Shown here piece after piece: positions 34,012-45,441 of a stretch of DNA of 64,000 nucleotides; position 1 is the first letter of the stretch; the number at the start of each line of letters is the position of its first letter. This DNA is from Aelia acuminata (lineage: Eukaryota; Arthropoda; Insecta; Hemiptera; Pentatomidae). The stretch is taken from positions 121,788,579 to 121,852,578 of the forward strand of contig OU426979.1 of assembly GCA_911387785.2 (NCBI GenBank), read 5' to 3'. Both the position numbers and the translations under genes were made by a program. The notes under the pieces are model-generated. The model was not told the DNA's origin, ran no database searches, and saw only the letters and a program-made list of their open reading frames with translations.

Positions 34012-34506
34012 CAATACAGATCTATCCCATATATCCCCATTCTCTCGAACAAAATTAAAAAATCCTTCTCGAGTTTCCCACACATGCGCCTAGTATTAAA
34101 AAATAACAATAAATTAAAAAATCTTTATACAAAACTCAAAGACCCTGTACCTCTCCTAGACAAGTGTAATGTAGTTTATCGTATCCAGTGCTCCACGCTT
34201 AATTGCAACAGTTGCTATATAGGTGAAACCAAAAATTATTTAAAAAAACGTATTTATCAACATTAATACAGTATTTCCACGCGTAATTCGTCTACATCTA
34301 AATTAGCAGAACATGCCATTGCCCACAACCATTCCTTCGACTTTGAGAACCCCTCCATATTAGCAACTGTATCTAACCACGACAAACGTCTCCTCTCAGA
34401 ATCCATTTTCATCCATCTAGAAACTAATAACCCGGTAAATCACAAAACAGATAAAGAGATAATTTCATCCACTTATTCTAACATCTTCCGCATCCTCAAA
34501 TCCTAG
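34012..34506 (+). pseudogene. Penelope GIY-YIG endonuclease domain (right copy)
   Basis: Same protein as the left copy with the natural linker upstream. A single base change makes TAA at 34264-34266, where the left arm has a Lys codon (KKRIYQHK becomes KKRIYQH-stop). A second change near 34279 lies close by. Beyond the stop the frame continues intact to TAG at 34504-34506. The domain is therefore split here but whole in the left copy. Confidence 0.82.
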
Positions 34507-34994
34507 TTTTGATTTCATAGGTACCTGCAATTATCTCTGTACCTCTTATACTTTTATTATTTTTTGTATTGTATGCTTCTTTCTATATATTTTCCAAATT
34601 TGTATGCATTGTTACATTATGTATTATCTCATTTTTATGTTATTATTCAGTCCAGACACAACTATTTGTATACAGTACCATATATTTTGTTAGTTTTTAA
34701 ATATTTTGTTCACTCAGTTGTCATGTGCCTTCACTTCAAAAGCGTTGGATTTCCCCGCCATAAACCTTTGAAGTCGGCAAACCTACCCCCTACCACTACC
34801 TCTCACCTTATTTTTACCTTTAGTCTTAGTATCCACCTGGACTCAGTAGGTAAATATCATATTCTATTTTATCTTGTTAACCAGCCTCTTATTTTAATAT
34901 TTATGTATACCATCTTTTATATTATTATCAGTTCTGTAATGTATCCATTTATTGTCACCCTCTAGCATAGATACTCATATATTTGTTTTCTTTT

Positions 34995-35035
34995 AGCCCT
35001 GATGAAGATCCACAAGCTAGATCGAAACGTTGGCT
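34995..35035 (+). ncRNA. Hammerhead-ribozyme-like motif (right arm)
   Basis: The sequence reads, in order: AGCC (stem I), CTGATGA (conserved core), A, GATC-CACAAGCTA-GATC (stem II), GAAA (core), CGTT, GGCT (stem I, pairs with AGCC). This is a minimal type I hammerhead. The ACGT after GAA is self-complementary and could form stem III between two RNA copies, and GTT just before GGCT is an allowed cleavage triplet (predicted cut between 35031 and 35032). One extra A between the core and stem II is a possible defect. Penelope-like elements are known to carry such motifs in their flanks. Activity is inferred, not shown. Confidence 0.58.
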
Positions 35036-35280
35036 TACCATAATAAATATCATTGTAAACTGAAAATCCTGACCATTATTTAACCTAACCTATTAAAATT
35101 AATATAATTATTAAAATTAAAAAAGCCCTGGCGATAAGGGTGATAACCGTCAAATCACCTTCCTGTACAGTGGTTTACCTTGAAACTTCCTTTTCGAGAA
35201 CTGAACCATAACTCTCAGTGGGATGAAAATGTCATTTTACTTAAAAATTAAATACTAATTGTTTTTAAAAATACATTAAT

Positions 35281-35735
35281 TCTTTGATGCGCGGTCATAA
35301 GGGCTTAAGTCAAAATTTTTAATTTTTCAGGAGAGCAACAGCAAAGTTCAAAACATTATGTAAAATCTAATTATTGATATTAAGTGTAATTGTCATTTTT
35401 ATAAAACAATATAATACTAATTCTATCTGAAGAATACATTTATTTCTTGACTGATCTTTCCTTATTAGATATTTAGACTTATTTTGACTTTGTTAATTTC
35501 TCTCCTCTTTCTTAATTTATCTTTTGACTTCAAACCTCTTCATTTTGATGCGTGGTGATTAGGGCAAAAAAATTTGAATTTTTCAAGAGAGCAACAGCTA
35601 AGCGTAAAACATTATGTAAAATCCAATTATTTATATTATTTGTTATTTTTATAAAACAATATAGTAATAAGTCTACATGACATATACTATTACTATCTAA
35701 CGCATACATTTATTTCTTGTCTGATCATTGACTGA
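35281..35735. repeat. Tandem duplication of the transposon's left end (~265-bp period)
   Basis: 35281-35460 and 35546-35735 align along their length: TTTGATGCGCGGTCATAAGG versus TTTGATGCGTGGTGATTAGG, both followed by AGAGCAACAGC, AAAACATTATGTAAAATC and TTTTTATAAAACAATAT, then ATACATTTATTTCTTG. The second copy is more diverged from the right-hand terminal repeat. Confidence 0.75.
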
Positions 35736-36164
35736 CTGCACACCTCCCTCTTCTCTGCACACCGTTTTGACTTGAAGACTTTAGTTTTGCCTTATGTCAC
35801 ACAAGTTCACTAAAATTTCAATCTCAATGATAGTAAATTTATTATAAGAAAAAAAAATGAAGTAGTACTTATAAAAATGATAGAAACTCATCTCTTTTTT
35901 AATTTGGGAAAAAATAAATCAGAATACAACATTAGAATATTGTATTAAAGTTGTTTATTAACGAAGTCAAAATTATAATTTGTGAATTAACAAGAATTAA
36001 ATTTTTTTAACAATTTACCAGTCATAACCGCTTAAGCATGTTAGGGCATACATAAACCATAGTTTTAGTATAGAATAATTTTATTAATTTTACATTACAA
36101 AACATACTAATGGCATAAATGAATAAATACAAAATTAACAAATCTCAAATTTCCATTCCTTTGA

Positions 36165-36650
36165 TTTGGGACTACTCCAGCTCTACTTCCAGAAGGTCAG
36201 GATCCTCCGCTTGGATAGCAGAGTGTGTGTTGGGAGTTGTCTATAAAAATTGTTGAATACTGAAGGTATCAGAGGAAGTAAATACATGAGATCTTTTTTC
36301 TTTACCCAGATATAGGAACCATGGATTGTACTTTTGTTGAACCTGTTCTGTGGAAGGCCTTCCTCTTTTTCTAAAACTCATTGACTTGAAGGGTTCTTCT
36401 TCTGTTAAGGAGTTCTTGTACAACAGAATACGGTAGTCTTAAGTGTAATGAAGCCACTGAACATTATGCTAGGAAAATAAGTCCCCATGCGAATTCTTCT
36501 TCCTTAATACAAAATATTTCTTGAGATGCTCTGAAAAAACCAAGAAAATCTTCTTGTTTCATTTCAATTACGTGAAATGGCATTTTCTTCCCGGTTCCCC
36601 TAACTAGCTGAAACCAATCATGAGGATGATAAATTAGGATTTTTAACTGT
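36165..36650 (-). pseudogene. Transposase-like C-terminal fragment, frameshifted
   Basis: Minus-strand peptides in three frames: HDWFQLVRGTGKKMPFHVIE and MKQEDFLGFF near 36625-36535; YKNSLTEEEPFKSMSFRKRG near 36423-36365; KKKDLMYLLPLIPSVFNNFY and RQLPTHT near 36305-36230; and an acidic end AEDPDLLEVELE. I associate this order (EEPFK.., KRGRP, KKKDL...IP..YH/NFY, acidic tail) with proteins encoded by certain animal DNA transposons but cannot name the family with confidence. Multiple frameshifts make it a pseudogene. It sits inside the 35-bp inverted repeats, which supports its being the element's own gene. Confidence 0.45.
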
Positions 36651-36655
36651 TTCTT

Positions 36656-36812
36656 ACTTTCACTTACCTATATATGAAATATATAGTAAGTGGAATTATT
36701 GCGATCGTGAAAAATTCCGACTTCCGGTTTTCAACGGAAATACACGTTTTGGGGTCCCCTGAGTCCAATTAACCAAGTCCGGCGAAATGGTCTGTGTGTT
36801 AGTGTGTGTGTG

Positions 36813-36909
<97 letters not shown>

Positions 36910-37834
36910 ATGTGTGTGTGAATAGACTAGCTTAAAAACTATAAACCGTGCGAACCTGAAATTGGGTATTTAGTGTATGTATATGCCCGCGATGTGACAG
37001 CAAAAATTTCATCAAAATTGCTCAAAGGGAGGGGGTACTTTATTTAATAACTTTTTAAGTTTTTTTTTCGATTTTCTCAAAAACGGCTCTAAGATTTTGA
37101 TTAAACTTTGTATTTGATCTATTTATATGCCTGACTGTAAAAAATTTCATCAAAATTGATCAACCGGAGGGGGAACTTTGCTTAGTATCATTTTCACGTG
37201 TTTTTTTTTATTTACTCAAAAACGGTTTAAACGATTTTGATCAAACTGGGTATTTGATGTATGTATATGCCAAAGATGTGATAGCCAAAATTTCATCAAA
37301 ATTGATCAACCGGAGGGGGGATTTTACTTAATAAATTTTGTATCGTTTTCATGTGTTTTTTTTATTTACTCAAAAACGGCTTTAACGATTTTTATCAAAT
37401 TCGTCATGTTTAATGAAAATTAGGTGTTCTTTAATATCAGGTAAGCTTTATCATTATTAAAATGTTCTGAGGGGGCTTTTTGTTGGAGGGATTGGGGCCT
37501 TTTTTGTTTGTTTGTTTCCTATTAAGTACCTTTGTTTTTGTTTATATGGAGAAATTAACTGTCTCTCGTTATGCCTAAAAATAAGAAATGGCTAAATATA
37601 AGATATGATAAAAATAAAGAAAACATAAAGAGGAGAAAAAAAGAAAAATATTCAGTCAACTCATAAAACTCGTTGAGCCCATGCATGCGGAGTACGCCTT
37701 TAATGACAGACCATTGTTCATAATTAAAGCGGTTCTGTTCATTTGAGAAGTGGCAATTAACAAAACGCATTAATTTCTAATCTAAGTAAGTTGGTAAGTG
37801 AAAGTTGTGTGTAGCGCACACGGACCAGATTTTG
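36656..37834 (+). mobile_element. Solo copy of the satellite-unit element
   Basis: It starts ACTTTCACTTACC and ends GGTAAGTGAAAGT (36656 to 37805), inverted 13-bp ends, followed by TTGTGTGTAGCGCACACGGA as in the array units (TTGTGTGTTGCGCGCACGCA). Order: a terminal hairpin at 36661-36692, a conserved head (GACTTCCGGTTTTCAACGGA), a long (GT)n tract at about 36790-36920, three diverged copies of the ~153-bp subrepeat (CTCAAAAACGG...), an unshared ~330-bp portion (about 37410-37740), and the tail. It is clearly diverged from the array and inserted within the 35.3-38.2 kb transposon, so this family was mobile. Confidence 0.8.
36661..36692 (+). other. Terminal hairpin of the satellite-family element
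   Basis: CACTTACCTATATAT-GAA-ATATATAGTAAGTG forms a 14-bp stem with one bulged C. The first array unit has a similar hairpin (42136-42169); later array units have lost the 3' side. A terminal or subterminal hairpin with short inverted ends recalls Helentron-type non-autonomous elements, as a hypothesis. Confidence 0.6.
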
Positions 37835-38204
37835 TTTTCTATCATTCAGCGGTCAACATCACACACATTGAGTGGTCAACAACACCCCACGATGTATGTC
37901 ATCTCCATTCATACCAGCTGTACCACTGTTGGAGTAGTCGCACAAGACTATAGCGCCAATAAAATGTATTTAAGTAGTGAACGGTATTAAGGCCATATGT
38001 TGACTTAAGACCTTAATACCAGGCAGGTAGTTATAAACTTGACTTAAGGCTATAATATCAACTGGTACAGCTAATCGATTTTTTAAGTTTGACTTAAGAC
38101 ATTAATATTAACCGGTAGCTCTGATTTCGTGCTATAATATTACGACATAATCTCCAATTGCTCAAATAGTGACTTAAGCCCTTATGAACGCGCATCAAAG
38201 AATT

Positions 38205-39251
38205 GTAAACAATAAAATACAATTAATGAATCAGAATCAATGGAAAAACAAGAATCCAGGACACGGCAAAAGTAATCCAAACGCGGAAACTAAAGTAAAA
38301 AATATTCCATGATAGGCATACATTGTGGAACAACAGCCCTCTGAATAAATTAAAGGCTATAAAAAAAGAAGTGGGGAAGCATAGAGCAGTTCCAGCCGCA
38401 AAAGCTTCTGAGGGAGATAGTCCTTACGAATTATCTCAAATTTCTCAGATGTCTTGAGTGTGATGAATGATTGAAGATGGCTTGAGAGAATGTTTTATGT
38501 TTCTTTATTGTCCTTCAAATTTATCATACAAATAAGTCGTAAGTCATCTAGGTCCCATATAGTAAAAATTCCTTTTTGACCAAAAGATTTTTGTATGAGA
38601 ATGTCGGAACCCTAAAACAACAGCCGGACGTTTAGAACGTTTATAAAGCTCTTTTTGCCCTCGGTAACCATTATGGGGAAGAGCAAAATTGATCTTCTAA
38701 CGAATGTTTTACCAGAGGGCCGGTTTGCATACTAACGTTTAATACGAATACTATTGGTTTGCCAAACATATTTTTGTTTGATGTTTCGTTTTTTTAGGCT
38801 TTTGTAGATATCTCATTGACAATGTTCTGATTAACATTTGATAACCCTGAAGAACACGAAAAGTAATGGATAGATTGACTTGAAATTTATACTCAATGTT
38901 GCACTTTAATTGATAATTGTTGTTATTGTTATATATAAATATGAACAGTTTTCAGTGAACATTTTTTTCATTCTTTCCTACTCTGAATTAATGCAAACTC
39001 GTCGATAGGCAAGCAGTTGGAACCGTTGAATAACGTTTTCTTAGTAACTTTTATGTTCGCTAAAATTCTTTCTTATACTTCCATATAAATTAATATTTGA
39101 AAACAGAGGTCTAGTTAAATAATAAAATATAAATATACGCTTATAGTGACGGGTTTTCAAAACAAAAGTTTTACTAGTTCTATTCTTAAATTGGATTTTG
39201 ACCAATTTTGTTTTTTTTTATATCTTTTCTCATTGCAAGCCTTTTCCATAT
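38205..39251. other. Gene-free AT-rich stretch
   Basis: No supportable genes or repeats. About 38230-38460 is less AT-biased but its translations were not recognised. Confidence 0.35.
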
Positions 39252-39484
39252 CAGGGTCACCTGTGATAATTGAAGTAAAAAACCCTTGTCTATGCCGTCA
39301 TTCGGAGGGGACATAAAATGTTCCTGGGCTTCTTCGATGTCAGGTACTTCTTAAAAATCCATGTCCAAATCCTACCTTGATAGGCAAATTTATTACCCTG
39401 TACTATCATCCAAATTACTCCCACTGCACCATTGTCCGATTAGCTACAGTAGTATGAAACGACGTTAAATGAGTAAAATAAGAA
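39252..39484 (+). mobile_element. tRNA-derived SINE, family S1, copy 2 (head lost)
   Basis: It matches copies 1 and 3 from GGGTCACCTGTG through GGGGACATAAAATG, CTTCGATGTCAGGTACTTCT, TTGTCCGATTAGC and the end GACGTTAAATGAGTAAAATA, but the tRNA-like head (both boxes) is deleted and the body has a small insertion near 39395-39420. An old copy. Confidence 0.65.
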
Positions 39485-40490
39485 AATAAGTTGACTTTTC
39501 CACATCCCTATTCTTTATTTTTCTTATTTAAGGGAGAGGTTGATTCAAATTAATCCATAAGTAGATTACAGGACTATCTTACGCATTGTTTTTTTTTACT
39601 TATATTCGATGCTCTTAATTTTTTTTTTTTGGTTCTTAATGTTAACACATAACATGAAGCACGCCTTCATTAATTGCATATCTATAATTCTCAAATTAGT
39701 TTGGCTTCAAAGGTACTTCTTACACAAAACATTTCCTTTGATTGTTATTTTAGTAGATCTGTTTAAGTTTCTGGTTTTTGTACGTAATAAAAAACTCCAA
39801 GCGTTTTCAAGGAAAGACATGGAAATATTTGAAATGTGTCTGAATTATCTAGAGTTTCGGCTTAAAAACCTTTATGTAAAGTTAAAGATTTGGCTAGAAA
39901 AAATGCAGGTCTTAATTACTGACATGCTCCTTCGAATAAAATTTAAGTAATCAGATGTCAGACAATAAAATATGCTATGCTAATAAAATATGTACTGATA
40001 TGGTCCTTCCAAATAAAATTTACGTAATCAGATGTCAGGCAATAAAATATTAGTATCAAATCAGTATACGGTTTCAATAAAAAAATAAATAAAGGATAAG
40101 TATATTTTAGCATTATTAACATAATTATCTTGTAGTAAACATTTACATATCGTCAGAAGTGAAGACTGTTAATACCACCTGAAAGAAGATTAAAATATAT
40201 AGAAGAAATATAAAAACTTTTTCTTTTGGTAATAGGATGGTTTGGGGTTCAACATTGTTGGATTTTTTCGCTCTCCTTAAAAGTTCCGATTTTTATACTC
40301 GACGATATAAAAAAAAACCAGGAACTTACGGAAATTTTAATTCGTAAATTCGAAATTGTATTTGTCTGAAACTACATAACTACTACTACATAACTTTAAT
40401 TTATTTTTTCTTAATTTAAGAAATATTTGTGGAAAAATTAAGCCTAAATTACAGAAAATGTAAACTATTTAATTAGAAGATAAAAGATTC
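39485..40490. other. Gene-free AT-rich stretch
   Basis: A 113-codon open frame at 39609-39950 is F/L/K-rich and unrecognised; I treat it as chance. A local duplication of TCAGATGTCAGRCAATAAAA occurs at about 39951 and 40028. Confidence 0.35.
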
Positions 40491-40567
40491 GACCACAGCC
40501 AGGAATCGAATCCAGGACATCAGCATCTACGTTGCAGCGCTCTTACCACTGAGCTAATCGTGGGGCC
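40491..40567 (-). tRNA. tRNA-like sequence, Tyr-type anticodon (pseudogene or SINE head)
   Basis: The minus strand has an excellent D-arm (GCTC-AGTGGTAA-GAGC), an anticodon-like loop ACGTAGA (GTA, Tyr) on a four-pair stem with one mismatch, a T-arm around GGATTCGATTCC with one mismatch, and an acceptor GGCCCCA pairing with TGTGGTC at 6 of 7 positions. The loop has C instead of the near-universal T before the anticodon, and no intron is present although insect tRNA-Tyr genes usually have one. So it is more likely a tRNA-derived repeat or pseudogene than a working gene. Confidence 0.5.
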
Positions 40568-42130
40568 GTCCCAGCCGTGTTCGAATGTAATCGAATGTAA
40601 ACGATAAAAATATTTTACGATTTTCAATGTGTAAATTCCTCAAGCGCCAGTTACCATTCAATGGGTTCTTTGCATATAAAATAAAATTATTCTTTTTATT
40701 ACAATAGTAGAATTTAATAATGTATAAAGTCAATGTATAAAAATATTTACATGGGTTGTATTTAAGTTGTCCTAGTGCCTTCTTTTAATGATATACTTGT
40801 TTTTGTATTTGTTTCTTCTTTATCAATTTAAAAGAAAATTTAGGCACAAGAAAAGATGAATTTTGGTAAAATTTGTGACTTCTAAAAGGCTCGTAGTTGC
40901 TATTAATAGAAGACAAGCTCACCGCTAGAGGGGAAGGGGGGCTCTTTGAAGTGGCTCGCCTTACCAACACTTCTGATATTTAGCCTCAGTCTCTTTCAGC
41001 CCACGTCTTTGGAGATGTTCAAGAGTCGTTGAAGAGTACTTTAGATTAAAAAAAAAAATTACAATGAAGTGTTGCTTCCATTGGAGCCTGCTTGTGGTAT
41101 TCGGTGCCTCAGAGTCATCGTAATGACAAGCCTCTAGATAAGAAATCTGGTACGATATTCACAATTTTTTTAATTTATAATTTAAATTACGATAGGTTAA
41201 ACGCAAACATAAGAGTTCAATTTTATCTTCCTCGAGATGTGTTGCAATCCGATTTGGCGTTGTTGCAGAAGCGATACTGTCATCTATCATCGATTGTTGG
41301 TTTCAGGAATATTAATTAGATAGCTTTTGAGATTTTCTAGAGACTTGTAATAAAAATATTTTAATTAGACTTTTTTAGAAGTATAAGCCTAATGAAATCT
41401 AGTTTGCGATAATTTTCACCGCCTTTCCAATAACAATTACAGGCGAAAATTAAGCAATAAATGTTTTATTAATATTTATTTATGTTTATCTACACACAGC
41501 TAAGGCCATGACAAGGCTTGTGTATTAAAACTTCAAGGAACGTCGTATTTTCACTGATCCAAACATTGTTTTCTCGAACGTTGTCGACGAAACGAAATTG
41601 ATAATGTCGTGTACAGCAGTCAACAGCAAACTGTTTGAATTGTGAATTAAGAAAGGTTGAAAACTTTGTTCATTTAAAAGTTTTGGTAAATTTTGACATC
41701 GATTCTATAATTAGAAGCGACGCGAATAAACATAAAATAAATTAATAGTTGTAAATGAATAGTTGAAATTTAAGGAGAATCTTACGTTAACCGACAAGAT
41801 GACATCTTACACATAATTCTGACGAAAATCGATTGATTTTTTTTTCTATGTCTTTTAATCTATTTTTTCATCTGGCTCTATCAAAAAAATGTCGACAATC
41901 ACCAGATTTGATGGCTTCTACTATACTTACAATGACATATCGGGCCTGGGAAAGTATGGCACCCAGCAGTACCGTTTCACTAGCTTGTTTCAATTACTAT
42001 GATCTGTTAAAGAAGGAGATCTCGCATCCAACGCCTCTTCAAGCTCCTCCTCACATTCATGGACATACCTCCTGTAGCCATATCTTGTATAAAGTAAAGT
42101 TTCAAATTATTACCACTTTGTGATGTTTTT
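40568..42130. other. Gene-free stretch before the array
   Basis: AT-rich. A 96-codon open frame at 41833-42123 is partly GC-balanced but without recognisable motifs and ends at the array edge; not called. Confidence 0.35.
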
Positions 42131-43198
42131 ACTTTCACTTACCTATATATGAAATATATGTAGTAAGTGGAAGTATTGCGATCGTGAAAATTTTCGACTT
42201 CCGGTTTTCAACGGAAATACACGTTTTGGGACCCCCTGAGTCGAAATAACAAAGTCCCGCGAAATGGTCTGTGTGTGTGTCTGTGTGTGTGTGTGTATGT
42301 GAACAGACTAGCTCAAAAACTATAAACCGTGGGAACCTGAAATTGGGTATTTAGTGTAGGTATATGCCCGCAATGTGACAGCAAAAATTTCATCAAAATT
42401 GCTCAAAGGGGGGGGGTACTTTATTTCATAACTTTTTACGTTTTTTTCGATTTTCTCAAAAACGGCTCTAACGATTTTGATTAAACTGAGTATTTGATCG
42501 ATTTATATGCCCGAAATATGACTGTAAAAATTTCATCAAAATTTATTAACCGGAGGGGGGACTTTACTTAATAAATTTTGTATCATTTTCACGTGTTTTT
42601 TTTATTTACTCAAAAAAGGTTTTAACGATTTTGATCAAACTTGGTATTTGATGTATTTATATGCCCGAGATATGACTGTAAAAATTTCATCAAAATTGAT
42701 CTACGGGAGGGGGGACTTTACTTGATAAATTTTGTATCATTTTCATGGATTTTTTTATTTACTCAAAAACGGTTTTAACGATTTTGATCAATCTTGGTAT
42801 TTGATGTATTTATATGCCCGAGATATGACTGTAAAAATTTCATCAAAATTGATCTACGGGAGGGGGGACTTTACTTAATAAATTTTGTATCATTTTCACG
42901 GGTTTTTTTATTTACTAAAACGGCTTTAACGATTAACAAAAATAAGATATGAATGTAGAAAAATGTGTGACTTTGGGAAATGATAATTAGCAAAACACGT
43001 CAATTTCTAATCTAAGTAAGTTGGTAAGTGAAAGTTGTGTGTTGCGCGCACGCACCAGATTTTTACTTTCACTTACCTATATATGAAATATATTGTATAT
43101 ATAAGTATTGCGATCGTGAAAATTTTCGACTTCCGGTTTTCAACGGAAATACAGGTTTTGGGACCCCCTGAGTCGAAATAACCAAGTCCCGCGAAATG

Positions 43199-43243
<45 letters not shown>

Positions 43244-44589
43244 AACAGACTAGCTCAAAAACTATAAACCGCGGGAACCTGAAATTGGGTATTTAGTGTA
43301 GGTATATGCCCGCGATGTGACAGCAAAAATTTCATCGAAATTGCTCAAAGGGAGGGGGTACTTTATTTAATAACTTTTTACGTTTTTTTCGATTTTCTCA
43401 AAAACGGCTCTAACGATTTTGATTAAACTGAGTATTTGATCGATTTATATGCCCGAGATATGACTGTAAAAATTTCATCAAAATTGATCTACGGGAGGGG
43501 GGACTTTACTTGATACATTTTGTATCATTTTCATGGGTTTTTTATTTACTCAAAAACGGTTTTAACGATTTTGATCAAACTTGGTATTTGATGTATTTAT
43601 ATGCCCGAGATATGACTGTAAAAATTTCATCAAAATTGCTCAAAGGGGGGGGGTACTTTATTTCATAACTTTTTACGTTTTTTTCGATTTTCTCAAAAAC
43701 GGCTCTAACGATTTTGATTAAACTGAGTATTTGATCGATTTATATGCCCGAAATATGACTGTAAAAATTTCATCAAAATTTATTAACCGGAGGGGGGACT
43801 TTACTTAATAAATTTTGGATCATTTTCACGTGTTTTTTTTATTTACTCAAAAAAGGTTTTAACGATTTCGATCAAACTTGGTATTTGATGTATTTATGTG
43901 CCCGAGATGTGACTGTAAAAATTTCATCAAAATTGATCTACGGGAGGGGGGACTTTACTTAATAAATTTTGTATCATTTTCACATGTTTTTTTTATTTAC
44001 TCAAAAACGGCTCTAACGATTTTGATTAAACTGAGTATTTGATCGATTTATATGCCCGAAATATGACTGTAAAAATTTCATCAAAATTGATCTACGGGAG
44101 GGGGGACTTTACTTCATAAATTTTGTATCATTTTCATGGATTTTTTTATTTACTCAAAAACGGTTTTAACGATTTTGATCAATCTTGGTATTTGATGTAT
44201 TTATATGCCCGAGATATGACTGTAAAAATTTCATCAAAATTGATCTACGGGAGGGGGGACTTTACTTAATAAATTTTGTATCATTTTCACGGGTTTTTTT
44301 ATTTACTAAAACGGCTTTAACAATTAACAAAAATAAGATATGAATGTAGAAAAATGTGTGACTTTGGGAAATGATAATTAGCAAAACACGTCAATTTCTA
44401 ATCTAAGTAAGTTGGTAAGTGAAAGTTGTGTGTTGCGCGCACGCACCAGATTTTTACTTTCACTTACCTATATATGAAATATATTGTATATATAAGTATT
44501 GCGATCGTGAAAATTTTCGACTTCCGGTTTTCAACGGAAATACACGTTTTGGGACCCCCTGAGTCGAAATAACCAAGTCCCGCGAAATG

Positions 44590-44642
<53 letters not shown>

Positions 44643-45386
44643 AACAGACTAGCTCAAAAACTATAAACCGCGGGAACCTGAAATTGGGTATTTAGTGTAG
44701 GTATATGCCCGCGATGTGACAGCAAAAATTTCATCGAAATTGCTCAAAGGGAGGGGGTACTTTATTTAATAACTTTTTACGTTTTTTTCGATTTTCTCAA
44801 AAACGGCTCTAACGATTTTGATTAAACTGAGTATTTGATCGATTTATATGCCCGAGATATGACTGTAAAAATTTCATCAAAATTGATCTACGGGAGGCGG
44901 GACTTTACTTGATACATTTTGTATCATTTTCATGGGTTTTTTATTTACTCAAAAACGGTTTTAACGATTTTGATCAAACTTGGTATTTGATGTATTTATA
45001 TGCCCGAGATATGACTGTAAAAATTTCATCAAAATTGATCTACGGGAGGGGGGACTTTACTTAATAAATTTTGTATCATTTTCACGGGTTTTTTTATTTA
45101 CTCAAAAACGGCTTTAACGATTAACAAAAATAAGATATGAATGTAGAAAAATGTGTGACTTTGGGAAATGATAATTAGCAAAACACGTCAATTTCTAATC
45201 TAAGTAAGTTGGTAAGTGAAAGTTGTGTGTTGCGCGCACGCACCAGATTTTTACTTTCACTTACCTATATATGAAATATATTGTATATATAAGTATTGCG
45301 ATCGTGAAAATTTTCGACTTCCGGTTTTCAACGGAAATACAGGTTTTGGGACCCCCTGAGTCGAAATAACCAAGTCCCGCGAAATG

Positions 45387-45441
<55 letters not shown>

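Larger units (their letters stand above)
33951..35086 (+). mobile_element. Penelope-like element, right arm of palindrome
   Basis: The longer arm. It retains the linker missing from the left arm, which encodes the Penelope-typical segment SIPYIPILSNKIKKSF, MRLVLKNNNKLKNLY and KDPVP, followed by the GIY-YIG domain. The 3' flank ends with GATGAAGATCCACAAGC...CGAAACGTTGG, TTTACAATGATATTTATTAT in complement, and CCATTATTTAACCT at 35073-35086. RT is missing. Confidence 0.85.
35278..38204. mobile_element. DNA transposon relic with 35-bp terminal inverted repeats
   Basis: 35278-35312 and the complement of 38170-38204 agree at 34 of 35 positions (AATTCTTTGATGCGCG.TCATAAGGGCTTAAGTCA). Related short motifs (GACTTAAG, ATAAGGGC) recur just inside both ends: near 38002, 38041, 38090 and 38170 on the right, and near 35565 and 36028 on the left. 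Between the ends lie a transposase-like relic and a later insertion of the satellite-family repeat. No clear target duplicate was seen. The superfamily is not assigned. Confidence 0.62.

Noticed and set aside
33064..34965. 133-codon frame present identically in both palindrome arms (33064-33465 minus, 34564-34965 plus)
   Set aside because: It lies in the Penelope 3' flank after the endonuclease stop, and its composition (Y/F/I/L-rich) looks like translated noncoding sequence. The duplication explains its repetition.
35076..35095. TTAACCTAACCTATT as an insect telomere-type (TTAGG)n repeat
   Set aside because: Fewer than two full repeat units; it is part of the Penelope 3' flank boundary.
39609..39950. 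113-codon plus-strand frame
   Set aside because: F/L/K-rich low-complexity translation typical of AT-rich DNA; no motif or conservation evidence.
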